Shown piece by piece: positions 8,460-18,970 of a stretch of DNA of 64,000 nt (position 1 is its first letter; each line of letters begins with the position of its first letter). The position numbers and the translations under genes are program-made. The DNA comes from a bacterium (GTDB lineage Bacteria; Bacillota; Clostridia; Lachnospirales; Lachnospiraceae): NCBI GenBank assembly GCA_030539165.1, contig JAUNSO010000004.1, positions 1-64,000 of the forward strand, given 5' to 3'. Below the pieces are notes generated by a model. It was given only the letters and a program-made list of their open reading frames with translations, was not told the origin of the DNA and did no database searches.

Positions 8460-8918
8460 TTAAATAGTCTCCTTGTCTGAAACAACAACATTCAGATCCA
8501 GCAGGGAAATCAATCCGCCGTTGCACTTGCCGATTCCGTTGATATAGTTGACGGAGTCATCCTTTGCGTCGTATGCCACCTTATCTGTATTTGTTTCATC
8601 CAGGGTTACAACCTCTTTTACCTCATCCACGATCACGCCGATTGGAGCGTTTTGTTCGATCTTCAGGATAATGATTCTGGTTGTATTCATCGTAACATCG
8701 GCTTCCAGTCCCATCTTCAAACGAAGACTCATGACAGGCACGACCTCGCCACGCAGATTAATCACGCCCTTAAAGTAGGGCTGCACCTTCGGTACACGCG
8801 TAATCTTCTGCATACGTACGATATTCTCTATGTACTTGATGTCAATACCATACTGCTCATCACCGATCTTTATTACAATATATTGTACTGCCTCACTTAC
8901 TACTTTTAATTCATCCAT
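8460..8918 (-). CDS. cheW: Chemotaxis coupling protein CheW
   Basis: A single CheW domain (152 residues) that links receptors to CheA. Family features include YIVIKIGDEQYGIDIKYIENIVR, VPYFKGVINLRGEVVPVMSL-like segment (PYFKGVINLRGEVVPVMSL) and IIVDEV-type strands. It lies 17 nt downstream of cheA. Start supported by GGGAGG before ATG. Confidence 0.95.
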   Translation of the reverse strand: MDELKVVSEAVQYIVIKIGDEQYGIDIKYIENIVRMQKITRVPKVQPYFKGVINLRGEVVPVMSLRLKMGLEADVTMNTTRIIILKIEQNAPIGVIVDEVKEVVTLDETNTDKVAYDAKDDSVNYINGIGKCNGGLISLLDLNVVVSDKETI

Positions 8919-8935
8919 AGTCGTCTACCTCCCGC

Positions 8936-11056
8936 TTATATTAATGCATTTGCATCCAGAATCAGAGCAACCTCACCATCACCAAGGATGGTAGCGCCGC
9001 TGATCATTCTGCTCGTGCAGTTAATATATTTTCCAAGTGATTTAATAACGATCTCCTGCTGACCGATCAATTCATCTACTACCAGGCCGGCCATGGAATC
9101 ACCCTTCTTTACGATTACCACAACAAGAGTATCATCATCCTTCGGCTTCGGTTCAATATCCAGAACAGAACGTAAGCGAATCAGCGGAATCACAGTGCCA
9201 CGCAGGTTAATGACTTCTTTTGCCTGTACATATTTTACTTCATCCTCAGTCAGTGCCTCAATCGTCTGGATCGATCCAAGCGAAATTGCATATTTCTCTT
9301 CACCGACAACGACCATAAGTGCCTGAATGATTGCCAGAGTCAGAGGAAGTCTGATAGAGAAGGTAGAGCCTTCGCCAAGCTTTGTCTTGACACTGACATC
9401 ACCGCCGAGCGCCTCAATCTTTGATTTCACAACATCCAGTCCTACACCTCGGCCTGATACATCAGATACCACCTTGGCAGTTGAGAAGCTGGGCAGGAAT
9501 AACAGATCCACGATATCCTTGTCACCCATCGTCTCAGCCTGCTCCGCTGTGATCGTACCTCTTTCAATCGCTTTCTGGCGTACAGCTGCTACATCGATTC
9601 CGTTACCATCATCCTTGACCTCGATGACAACGTTGTTACCGTCCTGATATGCATCGAGCTGAATGGTTCCGACTTCATTCTTTCCACGTGCTGCACGAAC
9701 CTCAGCAGACTCCAGACCATGATCCGCACTGTTTCGCAGCAAATGCATCAGAGGATCACCGATCTCATCTACAACTGTTCTGTCAAGCTCTGTATCTTCA
9801 CCTGACATATACAGATTCATCTTCTTATTTAACTTCTTGGACAGATCACGAATCATCTTCGGGAATCTATTGACAACGCTCTCAATAGGAACCATACGAA
9901 CCTTCATGACTGATTCATGCAGGTTTGTAGTAACACTCTCGAGATATTCAATCTGCTCGTTAAAGTTTGTATTGGAGACATCACTCTCGCTAAAGGAAAC
10001 CAGACTGTTCTTTGCAATGATCAGCTCACTTACCAGATTCATGAGAACATCCAGTTTCTCAATATCGACTCTGACCGTTCTGTTCACAACAGGTTTTGCA
10101 ACCGTCGTCTTCTTATTGCCGGCTGCCGGAGCAGTCTGCTGTGCCTGTGGTGTCTCTTCACCGGTTGTCAGTGCTGTCTCTGTAGCTGCTGCCGGAGCTG
10201 TTGTATCATGCTCTTCTGCCGGAGCCGTCTGTTCTGCTGTATCCAGATCAGCAAGCTTGATCTGTTTGCCGATGCCCTCTTCTATTTCAGATACATTCTT
10301 GATGGCCTCGATGGTCTTGTCCAGTGCTGCATCCGTTACAAAATACATGCTGAAGTCAAAGTCAAAATGTTCATCCTCGATATCCTGTGCAGAGGGGTTG
10401 GATACGACAATCGTACCAAGCTCTTCCAATGCCTTGAATACAAGGAATGCACGTGCTGCCTTCAGGATACATGTTTCCTGTACCACAACCGTCAGACCGT
10501 ATACTTTTTTACCCTTTTCAAACGCTTCCTGTAAAGCATGCAGTTCGGATTCCTGCAGCTTGATCTCCTGCCATTTCATGCCGTCAGCACCGGCTGCTGT
10601 TTCTGCCGAATTCTCTGCAGGCTCTGCTTTTGCTGCAGGCTCAGCCTTTTCCTGTGCCTCCTGAGCTTCTCCTTCGCCCTCGAGGATTTTGATCAACGCA
10701 TCGATAATCGGTGTATTGTCATTTGTTCCTTCATCAGACGTATTCTGAATGGCATCCTTATACTCTTCCAGTGCATCCAATGCCTGAAACAGAATATCGA
10801 TCAGATGCCCGTTCACCTTCAGTTTGCCGTTTCTGACCTCAGAAAATACATTTTCCATATTATGCGTCAGCTTCTGCATTCTCTTGTAGCCCATCGTTCC
10901 GGCCATACCCTTTAAAGAATGAGCGGCTCTGAAAATCTCATTGATGGTATCTGCGTTTTCCGGTTCATTCTCCAGGATCATCAATTGCTCACTCAAACTC
11001 TGTAAATGCTCTTTTGTTTCGTCAAGAAAGATCTCTAAATATTGGCTTACATCCAT
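8936..11056 (-). CDS. cheA: Chemotaxis histidine kinase CheA
   Basis: A 706-residue CheA with the usual order: HPt domain (about 1-110; phospho-acceptor His46 in AAHSLKGMAGTMGY), P2 CheY/CheB-binding domain (about 165-260), dimerisation domain (about 325-395), ATPase domain with N-box LLRNSADHG and glycine loops DDGNGID and GRGVGLDV, and a C-terminal CheW-like domain. It phosphorylates CheY and CheB in response to receptors. The linkers are Ala/Glu/Thr-rich. It sits between cheB and cheW in the operon. Confidence 0.97.
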   Translation of the reverse strand: MDVSQYLEIFLDETKEHLQSLSEQLMILENEPENADTINEIFRAAHSLKGMAGTMGYKRMQKLTHNMENVFSEVRNGKLKVNGHLIDILFQALDALEEYKDAIQNTSDEGTNDNTPIIDALIKILEGEGEAQEAQEKAEPAAKAEPAENSAETAAGADGMKWQEIKLQESELHALQEAFEKGKKVYGLTVVVQETCILKAARAFLVFKALEELGTIVVSNPSAQDIEDEHFDFDFSMYFVTDAALDKTIEAIKNVSEIEEGIGKQIKLADLDTAEQTAPAEEHDTTAPAAATETALTTGEETPQAQQTAPAAGNKKTTVAKPVVNRTVRVDIEKLDVLMNLVSELIIAKNSLVSFSESDVSNTNFNEQIEYLESVTTNLHESVMKVRMVPIESVVNRFPKMIRDLSKKLNKKMNLYMSGEDTELDRTVVDEIGDPLMHLLRNSADHGLESAEVRAARGKNEVGTIQLDAYQDGNNVVIEVKDDGNGIDVAAVRQKAIERGTITAEQAETMGDKDIVDLLFLPSFSTAKVVSDVSGRGVGLDVVKSKIEALGGDVSVKTKLGEGSTFSIRLPLTLAIIQALMVVVGEEKYAISLGSIQTIEALTEDEVKYVQAKEVINLRGTVIPLIRLRSVLDIEPKPKDDDTLVVVIVKKGDSMAGLVVDELIGQQEIVIKSLGKYINCTSRMISGATILGDGEVALILDANALI

Positions 11057-11058
11057 AG

Positions 11059-12138
11059 TCAGTGTACCCCCACGTTCTTAATAATTTCGTTCGCCACCTG
11101 ATCAATCGGTACGACATCATCAGCAAGTTCAGCCGTAACAATGCTCTTTGGCATTCCGTATACTGCACAGGAAGCCTCATCCTGTGCCACTACATATGTT
11201 TTCTTGCTGGATTTCAGATTCTTGATGCCCGCTGTTCCATCGCTTCCCATTCCTGTCAGTACTGCGCATATAATCTCATCATAACGGCTGTCTGCCAGAG
11301 ACTCGTACATATAGTTCGCACATGGCTTGACGCCTTCTCTGTTCGCCTCATCGCTGAGCCTGATATAGTGACTGTTGCCCTTTGCGATGACATTCATATG
11401 CTGACCGCCCTGCGCTACATACACATGTCCTGCCTGAATCAATTCGCCATCCGTCACCTCTGTGACCGGTAACACACTCAGTTCATCCAGTCGTTCTGCC
11501 AGAGATTTTGTGAAACCTTTCGGCATATGCTGTACCAGAAGAACCGGTACGCCGATATTGACAGGCAGTCTCGGAATCACATCCTGTAAAGCCTTCGGTC
11601 CACCGGTAGAGGATGCAATTGCAATGATTTTGCTGCCTCTTGACGGAGCTCTGGTCACTACAGGTTTTGTTGGAATATCATGTTCTGCTGCAATCGTCTT
11701 AGTCGATACGGCCGGTCTGACAGCTGCCATATTTCTGGCTCTGGATACCACATCCAGTAAAGTCAGGAAGCGGGAAGAAAACTTGTCAGACTTCGTGTCA
11801 AATGCATTTTCCGGTTTTTGAATAAATTCCAGTGCCCCGTATTCCAGTGCCAGTAAAGTCTCTCTGGCCCCTTCCTTTGTCGTGGTGCTGGCAACCAGTA
11901 CATTTGCTGTGACGTTGCTCTTCTGCATTTCCTTCAGAAGTTCCAGTCCGGTCATCCTCGGCATATAGACATCCAGAACGACTGCATCGTATTTCTTCTC
12001 ACAGATCAGTTTGAAGCCTTCCACACCGTCATGTGCCATGTCAGTAACTTCGAATCTTTCATCCGAGTTAATTATATCACATAGTACTCTTCTCATGAGT
12101 GCAGAGTCATCAACTATCAGTATTTTTTTCTTCATCAT
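11059..12138 (-). CDS. cheB: Protein-glutamate methylesterase CheB
   Basis: A 359-residue response regulator with an N-terminal receiver (acidic pair Asp10/Asp11, phosphorylation site Asp56, Lys108) and a C-terminal methylesterase domain with the triad Ser177 (ASSTGGP), His204 (VQHMPKG) and Asp300 (GMGSDG). It removes methyl groups from receptors during adaptation. The matching methyltransferase CheR is not in this window. The start overlaps the upstream PilZ gene stop (ATGA), giving translational coupling. Confidence 0.96.
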   Translation of the reverse strand: MMKKKILIVDDSALMRRVLCDIINSDERFEVTDMAHDGVEGFKLICEKKYDAVVLDVYMPRMTGLELLKEMQKSNVTANVLVASTTTKEGARETLLALEYGALEFIQKPENAFDTKSDKFSSRFLTLLDVVSRARNMAAVRPAVSTKTIAAEHDIPTKPVVTRAPSRGSKIIAIASSTGGPKALQDVIPRLPVNIGVPVLLVQHMPKGFTKSLAERLDELSVLPVTEVTDGELIQAGHVYVAQGGQHMNVIAKGNSHYIRLSDEANREGVKPCANYMYESLADSRYDEIICAVLTGMGSDGTAGIKNLKSSKKTYVVAQDEASCAVYGMPKSIVTAELADDVVPIDQVANEIIKNVGVH

Positions 12139-12869
12139 AAGCCCTTTTCTCTTCTTCGTTTCTTACGTTCTTCTTCAAAAATATATCTGATGATGCCTTC
12201 ACGATCATCATTCATGATATTGGTAAACTGAATCCTATGTTCATATTCATTCTTGCGGTTTTCCAGCTCCTCGCTGAGCAGTACCTGTCCGACCAGCTGA
12301 TACTCTATCATCTCTCCGTTTACAAACAGACTGAAAATAAACAGGATCAGACTCTGGTTCGGATACTGTACAGCCGATATAAATCTGGCTCCGCCACCGC
12401 TGATATCCACGATAATACCATTGTTCAGGGTAATGTCCGTATCAATGAACTGTACCTTTTCCATAATCTTAGGAAGTTCCTTCTCATCCAGCTGTCTGCA
12501 TCTCATATCCAGAACGCAGTTCAAACGATAATATTCACGTCTCTGATACTTGCGCAGATCGGTCGTCATCTCCATCAGAAGGATAAACACATTATTACTT
12601 TTATATCTGTCAATCACGCGTGCCAGACACTGATACAGACCGGACTTCGTGTAAAAACAGATGTTATACTCACCGTCTACCGGCAGCAATATGACCTTTC
12701 CCTGCTCCATCGGCATCGCAATCTTGATCTGATCCTCCGATATAATATCATATACCTGGCTCTTATAGGTCTTTCTTGCCTTCACTACCTGATTCTGTTC
12801 GTCCTCTATATGACGTTCCACAGTCTCCAGTTCCAGTTTATCACCCAATGTCACATACTTTGATAGCAT
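12135..12869 (-). CDS. PilZ-domain c-di-GMP receptor (YcgR-like)
   Basis: A 244-residue protein with an N-terminal YcgR-like flagellar-brake domain and a C-terminal PilZ domain. The c-di-GMP motif is intact: QRREYYR (RxxxR-type) followed by DISGGGARF (DxSxxG). Proteins of this kind slow the motor or export when c-di-GMP is high. The start at 12869 is chosen because GAGGG lies 9 nt upstream; ATGs at 12887 and 12878 lack a site. It overlaps cheB by 4 nt, so c-di-GMP sensing is built into the operon, consistent with the EAL proteins further upstream. Confidence 0.88.
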   Translation of the reverse strand: MLSKYVTLGDKLELETVERHIEDEQNQVVKARKTYKSQVYDIISEDQIKIAMPMEQGKVILLPVDGEYNICFYTKSGLYQCLARVIDRYKSNNVFILLMEMTTDLRKYQRREYYRLNCVLDMRCRQLDEKELPKIMEKVQFIDTDITLNNGIIVDISGGGARFISAVQYPNQSLILFIFSLFVNGEMIEYQLVGQVLLSEELENRKNEYEHRIQFTNIMNDDREGIIRYIFEEERKKRRREKGL

Positions 12870-12893
12870 TTCCAGCATCCCTCTCATTCTTTA

Positions 12894-13778
12894 TTAAGAA
12901 AATTTTTTTCCAGTCACTATATTTGCAAAAAAGCCTGCCATTCCATGTTTTCTGAACACCGGTTCAGCCTCTTTATTCATCAGTGTAACCGCCAGATCCT
13001 CAAATGCCAGTGAGGATTTTGCATTTGGGTTCTGAATCGAGATCGGTGTCTGCTGCATCACTGCCTTGAGCAGCTGCGGATCTTGCGGAATGACACCTAT
13101 AAACTCAATGGGTATCTTTAAATATCTGCTGACCACTGCATTCAGCTTTGTATAGAGCTGTCTGCCGTCCTCGATATTCTCGACTTTATTGGCTACCACC
13201 TTGATCTGGGTCAGCTCCTTGTTAAATCTCACATGACGGTTCAGTGCCTTCAGGAGTGAGTAGGAATCCGTGATGGATGTCGGTTCCGGCGTAGTTACCA
13301 GCAGCACCTCACCACTGGCTACAAGGAACTCCAGTACCGAGTCAGATATGCCTGCACCGGTATCTATGATAATGACATCAGCCAGTACATCCAGTTCTGC
13401 CAGATTCTGTACCAGATAATTGATATAGTCTCTTCCCAGATTCGACAGCCCGGCAATGCCGGAGCCACCTGATATAAACCCGATATCCATGGGCCCCATG
13501 GTTATGATTTCTTTAATATTCTTTCCCTGATAGATCAAGTCGCTCAGATTGTGCTTTGGTATAGCGCCAAACATAACTTCTATATTCGCAAGTCCGAAAT
13601 CCGCATCAAAAATGATCACCCTCTGTCCCATCTTTCGCAGCTGTACTGCCAGATTAATAGAAACATTGGACTTGCCGACACCGCCTTTGCCGCTCGTAAC
13701 CGTGATCACCCTGGCAGCAGGACGCGGAGCCTGTGCACTCTTTTTTATGATGTTTCGTAATTGTTCTGCCTGATCCAT
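12894..13778 (-). CDS. flhG: Flagellar number regulator FlhG (MinD-like ATPase)
   Basis: A 294-residue MinD/ParA-family ATPase that with FlhF sets flagellar number and position. The deviant Walker A motif VTSGKGGVGKSNVSINLA is complete, and IIDTGAGISD is the Walker B/switch region. It starts at the ATG 1 nt after the flhF stop, with GGGAGG upstream. Confidence 0.95.
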   Translation of the reverse strand: MDQAEQLRNIIKKSAQAPRPAARVITVTSGKGGVGKSNVSINLAVQLRKMGQRVIIFDADFGLANIEVMFGAIPKHNLSDLIYQGKNIKEIITMGPMDIGFISGGSGIAGLSNLGRDYINYLVQNLAELDVLADVIIIDTGAGISDSVLEFLVASGEVLLVTTPEPTSITDSYSLLKALNRHVRFNKELTQIKVVANKVENIEDGRQLYTKLNAVVSRYLKIPIEFIGVIPQDPQLLKAVMQQTPISIQNPNAKSSLAFEDLAVTLMNKEAEPVFRKHGMAGFFANIVTGKKFS

Positions 13779-13779
13779 A

Positions 13780-14964
13780 CTATTTGCCTCCCAGCAGCTG
13801 TTTTACAGTCGCCTGTGGATTAAACTGCTCCATGTCATCAGGTACATTCTGTCCGCAGGTCACGTATGACAGATCGGCACCCGTATGTAATTTCAGATTC
13901 AGCAAATTACCAAGCGTCGTCGTTTCATCCAGTTTGGTAAAGATGAGTTTATAGTCTGTCATCTCACTATAGGTATCGGCTATACTGACCAGATCACGAT
14001 ACTTCGTTGTCGCACTGACTACCAGATAGACTTCTTTTTCGATTTTTTCATCCACAGAGTGAATATAGTGATTCATATTATTCTTCTGTGTCTCATTGGT
14101 ATGCGAATGTCCGGCTGTATCCACCAGGATATAATCATAGGTCTTAAAATCCTCGATGGCGGCCTCGATCTCTTCTGTATTATAAATAACACGGAAAGGT
14201 ACATCCAGTATATTCGCATAGGTACGCAGCTGCTCGGCTGCGGCAATCCTGTATGTATCCGTAGTCAGCAGTGCAACCTTTTTCTTGTCGTTGACGCTGA
14301 ATTTTGATGCGATCTTGGCAATGGTGGTCGTCTTGCCGACACCAGTCGGTCCTACAAAGAAGACTACCTTCGGCGTTTCCTCCGCTTCTGTAATGATCTT
14401 TGGCTGTCCAAACTTTAATATCATCTTCTGATAGATATTCGCGAGGATAAAATCTACTGTCGCATTCGGTTTATTGATCTTGTCGATCTCTGAAAGCAGC
14501 TGATTGGCATACTTTTCATCTACTTCATTATCAATCAGTGTATTATAGATCAGCTTCAGGAACATGACCTTGCTGTCATCAACCTCTTCGACCTGCTCTT
14601 CCTCTTCCTCATTTTCCTTGCTCAGCTGCTGTTCTATCAAAGAATGCAGGCTTTCCAGCTTTTCTTCGATGACCTTTTCGCTGTGGTTATGATCTGCTGC
14701 ACGTCTTTCCGGAACAGGAGTCTCCTCCGGAATGATATCCGGTGAAAATGTACGCGGCTCTATCTTTCTGACAGGCTGGCGTTCACTTTCTTCCTCCAGC
14801 GCTACCGTGGCTTCAACCAGATTAGGCTGAAAGAAAAGCAGCTTTGCAAACCCCTTTTTCTTGACGTTCTTGACATTCATGACCACTACATTCTGACCCA
14901 TTTCCTTTTTAGCGGCTTCAATGGCATCAATTTCAGTTTTTCCCTGGAATTTCTTGATAATCAC
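13780..14964 (-). CDS. flhF: Flagellar placement SRP-type GTPase FlhF
   Basis: A 394-residue SRP-family GTPase with an N-terminal basic B domain (IIKKFQGKTEIDAIEAAKKE), an acidic linker and NG domains. GTPase motifs are GPTGVGKTTTIAKIA (G1), DTAGHSH (G3) and TKLDETT (G4). It recruits early flagellar components to the pole in partnership with FlhG. It starts with GTG and the start overlaps the flhA stop by one base (TAGTG). Confidence 0.96.
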   Translation of the reverse strand: MIIKKFQGKTEIDAIEAAKKEMGQNVVVMNVKNVKKKGFAKLLFFQPNLVEATVALEEESERQPVRKIEPRTFSPDIIPEETPVPERRAADHNHSEKVIEEKLESLHSLIEQQLSKENEEEEEQVEEVDDSKVMFLKLIYNTLIDNEVDEKYANQLLSEIDKINKPNATVDFILANIYQKMILKFGQPKIITEAEETPKVVFFVGPTGVGKTTTIAKIASKFSVNDKKKVALLTTDTYRIAAAEQLRTYANILDVPFRVIYNTEEIEAAIEDFKTYDYILVDTAGHSHTNETQKNNMNHYIHSVDEKIEKEVYLVVSATTKYRDLVSIADTYSEMTDYKLIFTKLDETTTLGNLLNLKLHTGADLSYVTCGQNVPDDMEQFNPQATVKQLLGGK

Positions 14965-17003
14965 TATGCTGTCACCATCCCTACAGATTGTAACTCTACA
15001 TTAGAGTCGATCTCGTTATAGGATACTACGATCAAATCCTTAAAATAGTCTTCCGTTAATTTCTTAAAATACATCCTGACAATCGGTGATGTGATCAGGA
15101 TCGGATTTTTCCCGAGATTTTCAAGCTTTGCTATCTCGGTCTCTACGGCTCCCATAATTGCCTTTGTTCGTTCCGGATCCAGTGTCAGATAAGCACCCTG
15201 CTCAGTCTGCTTGACAGAGCCCATGACCTCCTGCTCGATCTTCGGATCCAGTGTGACGACGCTGGTCGCTTCGTTCGCCGGAAAATACTTGGCTGATATT
15301 GCACGCTTCAGGCTCTGTCTGACATACTCTGTTAATACATCTGTATCTCGCGTTACCACCGCATGATCAGCCAGTGTTTCAAATATAGTCAGCAGATCCC
15401 TGATTGAAATACCCTCTTTCAACAGGTTCTGCAATACCTTCTGTATCTCACCAAGCCCGAGGAGCTTCGGAAGCAGCTCGTCTACCAGTGAAGGATTGCT
15501 CTCCTTCAGGTTGTTCACCAGATTCTGTACATCCTGACGTGACAGCAGCTCGCTGATATGCTGCCGGATGACCTCTGTCAAGTGTGTTGCAATGATAGAT
15601 GGCGGGTCAACTACCGTATAGCCCATACTCTCCGCCCGTTCACGCTGGCTTTCTGTGATCCAGATTGCCGGCAGATGGAACGACGGTTCGAAGGTCGGGA
15701 TACCGGTGATCTCCTCCTCTACAAAGCCCGGATTCATCGCCATGTAATGGTCAAACAGGATCTCACCCTCACTGACCTGAATTCCCTTAATCTTGATAAT
15801 ATACTGATTTGGATTCAGCTGGATATTATCTCTCAGACGAATAATCGGTACAACAGTACCTAGTTCCAATGCCACCTGTCGTCTGATCATAACGACACGA
15901 TCCAGCAAATCTCCGCCTTGATTGACATCCGCTAACGGTATAATACCATAACCAAATTCCAGCTCGATCGGATCCACCTGCAGCAGCGATACAACATTCT
16001 CAGGACGTCTGATCTCCTCTGCCGCTGTTTCATCCTTATCCGCCTCTGTCTCGATGGCTTCTACCTCAATGCCGTTCGCAATCATGCGTCCGGTCATGAT
16101 AAATGCTGCTCCAAGCCCCATAAACAGAACTGTATTCAACGGAGTGATGATACCCAGAGCTGCCAGAGTGCCTCCTACAAAATACAGTACCTTTGGAATG
16201 CCAAACAACTGGCTGACTAACATCGTTCCGAGGTCGGCATCCTTCGCTGCCTTTGTAACCAGAATACCGGTTGACAGTGATATCAACAGGGAAGGAATCT
16301 GGCTGACCAGTCCGTCACCGATGGTCAGGATCGCATACTTCTGTATTGCTTCTGCAAACGGAAGTCCAAACCGGGTCATTCCCATTGCCATACCACCGAT
16401 AATGTTGATGGCTGTAATCAAAAGACCTGCAGTGGCATCTCCCTTAACGTATTTCACAGCACCATCCATGCTTCCAAAGAAGCTGGCTTCCTGCTGTATC
16501 TTGTCTCTGGCGACCTTGGCCTGCTCATCTGTGATGGCACCCGTATTCAGGTCAGCATCTATGGCCATCTGTTTACCCGGCATAGCATCCAGGGTAAATC
16601 TGGCGGTTACCTCTGCAACTCTTTCAGAACCTTTATTGATGACCATGAACTGTACAATGATCAGAATGATAAATACGATGGAGCCTATGATCAGGTCACC
16701 ACCGCCGACAAACTGTCCGAAGGTTGTAACGACATTACCGGGATCACCGGTCTGCAGGATCAGCTTCGTTGACGATACATTCAGGGAAATACGAAAGATC
16801 GTCGTAAACAGCAGCATGGTCGGATACAGTGACATCGAGAGTACTTCCTTGGCAAACATCGTGTTGAACAGGATTGCCAGTGCCACTGCGATGTTAATTG
16901 CCAGACAGATATCCAGTAAAAGCGAAGGAATCGGAACAATCAGGAATACAAAGGCACACAGCAGATATAATGCTACGCCTAAATCGGCCTTTTTATATTT
17001 CAC
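14964..17003 (-). CDS. flhA: Flagellar export gate protein FlhA
   Basis: A 679-residue type III export gate subunit. The N-terminal half has about eight membrane helices and the conserved FHIPEP-type cytoplasmic loop (SERVAEVTARFTLDAMPGKQMAID). The C-terminal half is the soluble ring that docks export substrates and chaperones. Length and gene order (flhB-flhA-flhF) are standard. Confidence 0.97.
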   Translation of the reverse strand: MKYKKADLGVALYLLCAFVFLIVPIPSLLLDICLAINIAVALAILFNTMFAKEVLSMSLYPTMLLFTTIFRISLNVSSTKLILQTGDPGNVVTTFGQFVGGGDLIIGSIVFIILIIVQFMVINKGSERVAEVTARFTLDAMPGKQMAIDADLNTGAITDEQAKVARDKIQQEASFFGSMDGAVKYVKGDATAGLLITAINIIGGMAMGMTRFGLPFAEAIQKYAILTIGDGLVSQIPSLLISLSTGILVTKAAKDADLGTMLVSQLFGIPKVLYFVGGTLAALGIITPLNTVLFMGLGAAFIMTGRMIANGIEVEAIETEADKDETAAEEIRRPENVVSLLQVDPIELEFGYGIIPLADVNQGGDLLDRVVMIRRQVALELGTVVPIIRLRDNIQLNPNQYIIKIKGIQVSEGEILFDHYMAMNPGFVEEEITGIPTFEPSFHLPAIWITESQRERAESMGYTVVDPPSIIATHLTEVIRQHISELLSRQDVQNLVNNLKESNPSLVDELLPKLLGLGEIQKVLQNLLKEGISIRDLLTIFETLADHAVVTRDTDVLTEYVRQSLKRAISAKYFPANEATSVVTLDPKIEQEVMGSVKQTEQGAYLTLDPERTKAIMGAVETEIAKLENLGKNPILITSPIVRMYFKKLTEDYFKDLIVVSYNEIDSNVELQSVGMVTA

Positions 17004-17035
17004 AATGCCTTCCTCCTTCTGGTACTGCTGTATCG

Positions 17036-18163
17036 TCAGCCTGCCTTATTCTTTGACTTGTAGATTGCTGCGAGGATCTCTGCCACCACCTGATACAGCT
17101 CCGGTGGGATTGCAGTCCCAATGTCTACATTATGGTAAAGCATTCTTGCAAGCGGTTTATTCTCTTCTATCGGGATACCGTGTTCTTTTGCTGTTTCCTT
17201 GATCTTCAATGCCAGATAATCCTCGCCCTTAGCAATGACATACGGTGCCGGACAGATATCTGTGTCATATTTCAGAGCAACTGCAAAATGCGTCGGATTC
17301 GTGATGACGACATCTGCCTGCGGCAATGCTGACATCATGCGCCGTCTGCTGGCTTCCTGCATTCTGCGTCTCTGCTTGCCCTTGATCTGCGGATCTCCTT
17401 CAGAGTTTTTCATCTCATCCTTGACTTCCTGCTTTGTCATCTTCATATCTTCTTTAAACTTATACTTCTGATAGAGATAATCGGCGAAGCCCAGAATCAA
17501 ATAAAATATACTGATCTTAATTCCCAGATTGATTACGATATCACCAATTGCCTGTACCGCTCCGAGAAGTGTCATATCATACAATAAGTACAAAGCATTA
17601 AACTGATCCTTGATCGTGGAATATGCCAGATATGCGATCATAACGATCTTTATCACGGATTTCAGCAGTTCCATCAGCTTTTCTTTTGAAAAAAAGCGTT
17701 TAAATCCTTTGATTGGATCCAGTTTGCTAAACTTGGGCTGCAGAGGCTTGGTCGTCGGTTTCCATTTCACCTGCACCAGATCTGTTACAAATGCAGTCAC
17801 AACTGCTACAATAAAAATCGGCAACAGAATCACCAGGACCTTGACCATGAGTTCAGAGATCATAGATGCAAACAGCTTGATGGAAACACCTCCGTTTTCC
17901 ATCGTGATCATTTCCGGAATCCTACTGTATACATAATAAAACGTCTCAATAAACTGCGTTCCGATACTTCCGATAAAATATTTTAAAGTCAGAAATAATG
18001 CAAGCAGGGCAACTCCATTGCCCAATTCCTTACTTTTTGCAACCTGTCCATCCTTACGGGCATCGGTTAATTTCTTCGGCGTTGCATCCTCTGTCTTTTC
18101 TCCACCCGGACCATCCTTGGCAAAGAACTGCAGATTATATTCGAGCAGCAGCTGACTATCCAT
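17036..18163 (-). CDS. flhB: Flagellar export switch protein FlhB
   Basis: A 375-residue export-apparatus protein with four membrane helices and a cytoplasmic domain holding the self-cleavage motif NPTH (in DVVITNPTHFAVAL), which changes export from hook to filament substrates. The N-terminal GEKTEDATPKKLTDARKDGQ is characteristic. The ATG at 18163 is chosen because AGGAGG lies 7 nt upstream; an earlier in-frame ATG at 18181 lacks a site. Confidence 0.96.
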   Translation of the reverse strand: MDSQLLLEYNLQFFAKDGPGGEKTEDATPKKLTDARKDGQVAKSKELGNGVALLALFLTLKYFIGSIGTQFIETFYYVYSRIPEMITMENGGVSIKLFASMISELMVKVLVILLPIFIVAVVTAFVTDLVQVKWKPTTKPLQPKFSKLDPIKGFKRFFSKEKLMELLKSVIKIVMIAYLAYSTIKDQFNALYLLYDMTLLGAVQAIGDIVINLGIKISIFYLILGFADYLYQKYKFKEDMKMTKQEVKDEMKNSEGDPQIKGKQRRRMQEASRRRMMSALPQADVVITNPTHFAVALKYDTDICPAPYVIAKGEDYLALKIKETAKEHGIPIEENKPLARMLYHNVDIGTAIPPELYQVVAEILAAIYKSKNKAG

Positions 18164-18183
18164 TCGGACTCCTCCTGCCATGG

Positions 18184-18966
18184 TTAATGAAGACTATAGG
18201 TCATTGCAGTCATCATTGTTTTCATTTCTTCAAAAATATGATCAGAAATATTCGGCAGCATCCCGATTGTCAGGAACAGGATCGTCAATCCGACCAGAAT
18301 CTTAATCTGTATACCAACCGAAAACATATTGACCTGCGGAGCTACTTTTGCCAGAATACCAAGCATACAATTCAAGATTAGAATGGCTGCAAAAATCGGG
18401 ATACAAATCCTGAATGCAATCAGAATATAATCTGTCAGAAACTGCAGCATGGCTGTCATCAGTTTGTCTGTGTTGATCTGAACTCCGCCAACCGGTACCC
18501 ACTGATAGGCATCTACAAAGGCGCGGATAAAGTAATGATGCAGATTGGTCACCATCATCATCAATAATACTGCATACTGGTAAATCGTCCCCGTAAATCC
18601 GGACTGTTCCTTTGTCAGCGGATCAAACATCTGCACCATGGACAGCCCGATCTCCATGTCTGCAATTTTACCCGCTAATAAAACAATGGAATTACAAATG
18701 CTCGCTCCAAATCCAATCAGAAGCCCTGTAATTCCCTCCTTCAAAACAAGAATGGCATATCCAAGTACTGTTGAGTACTCCGGCACCGTATGCGGTGTCA
18801 TCACTGTATACAGAACCAATGCTATAAAAAAACTCAAACCCACCTTGATCCGGGCCGGTGTGTTCGTTGTACTGAAAAACGGGACAATAAAAACAAAACA
18901 GCTGACTCGTACAAGTAGCAGCAGAAAAAACTCTAAATCCTGATAAGAAAATGAATAATCTATCAT
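18184..18966 (-). CDS. fliR: Flagellar export gate protein FliR
   Basis: A 260-residue, six-helix membrane protein of the FliPQR export gate. Conserved pieces include ARIKVGLSFFIALVLY and IGLSMVQMFDP. It lies 4 nt after fliQ and 20 nt before the chosen flhB start. Confidence 0.95.
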   Translation of the reverse strand: MIDYSFSYQDLEFFLLLLVRVSCFVFIVPFFSTTNTPARIKVGLSFFIALVLYTVMTPHTVPEYSTVLGYAILVLKEGITGLLIGFGASICNSIVLLAGKIADMEIGLSMVQMFDPLTKEQSGFTGTIYQYAVLLMMMVTNLHHYFIRAFVDAYQWVPVGGVQINTDKLMTAMLQFLTDYILIAFRICIPIFAAILILNCMLGILAKVAPQVNMFSVGIQIKILVGLTILFLTIGMLPNISDHIFEEMKTMMTAMTYSLH

Positions 18967-18970
18967 AGCA

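Noticed and set aside
16054..17202. Long plus-strand open frame (382 codons) opposite flhA
   Set aside because: It lies wholly opposite flhA and the flhB end, shows no family pattern, and mirrors the codon structure of the real gene.
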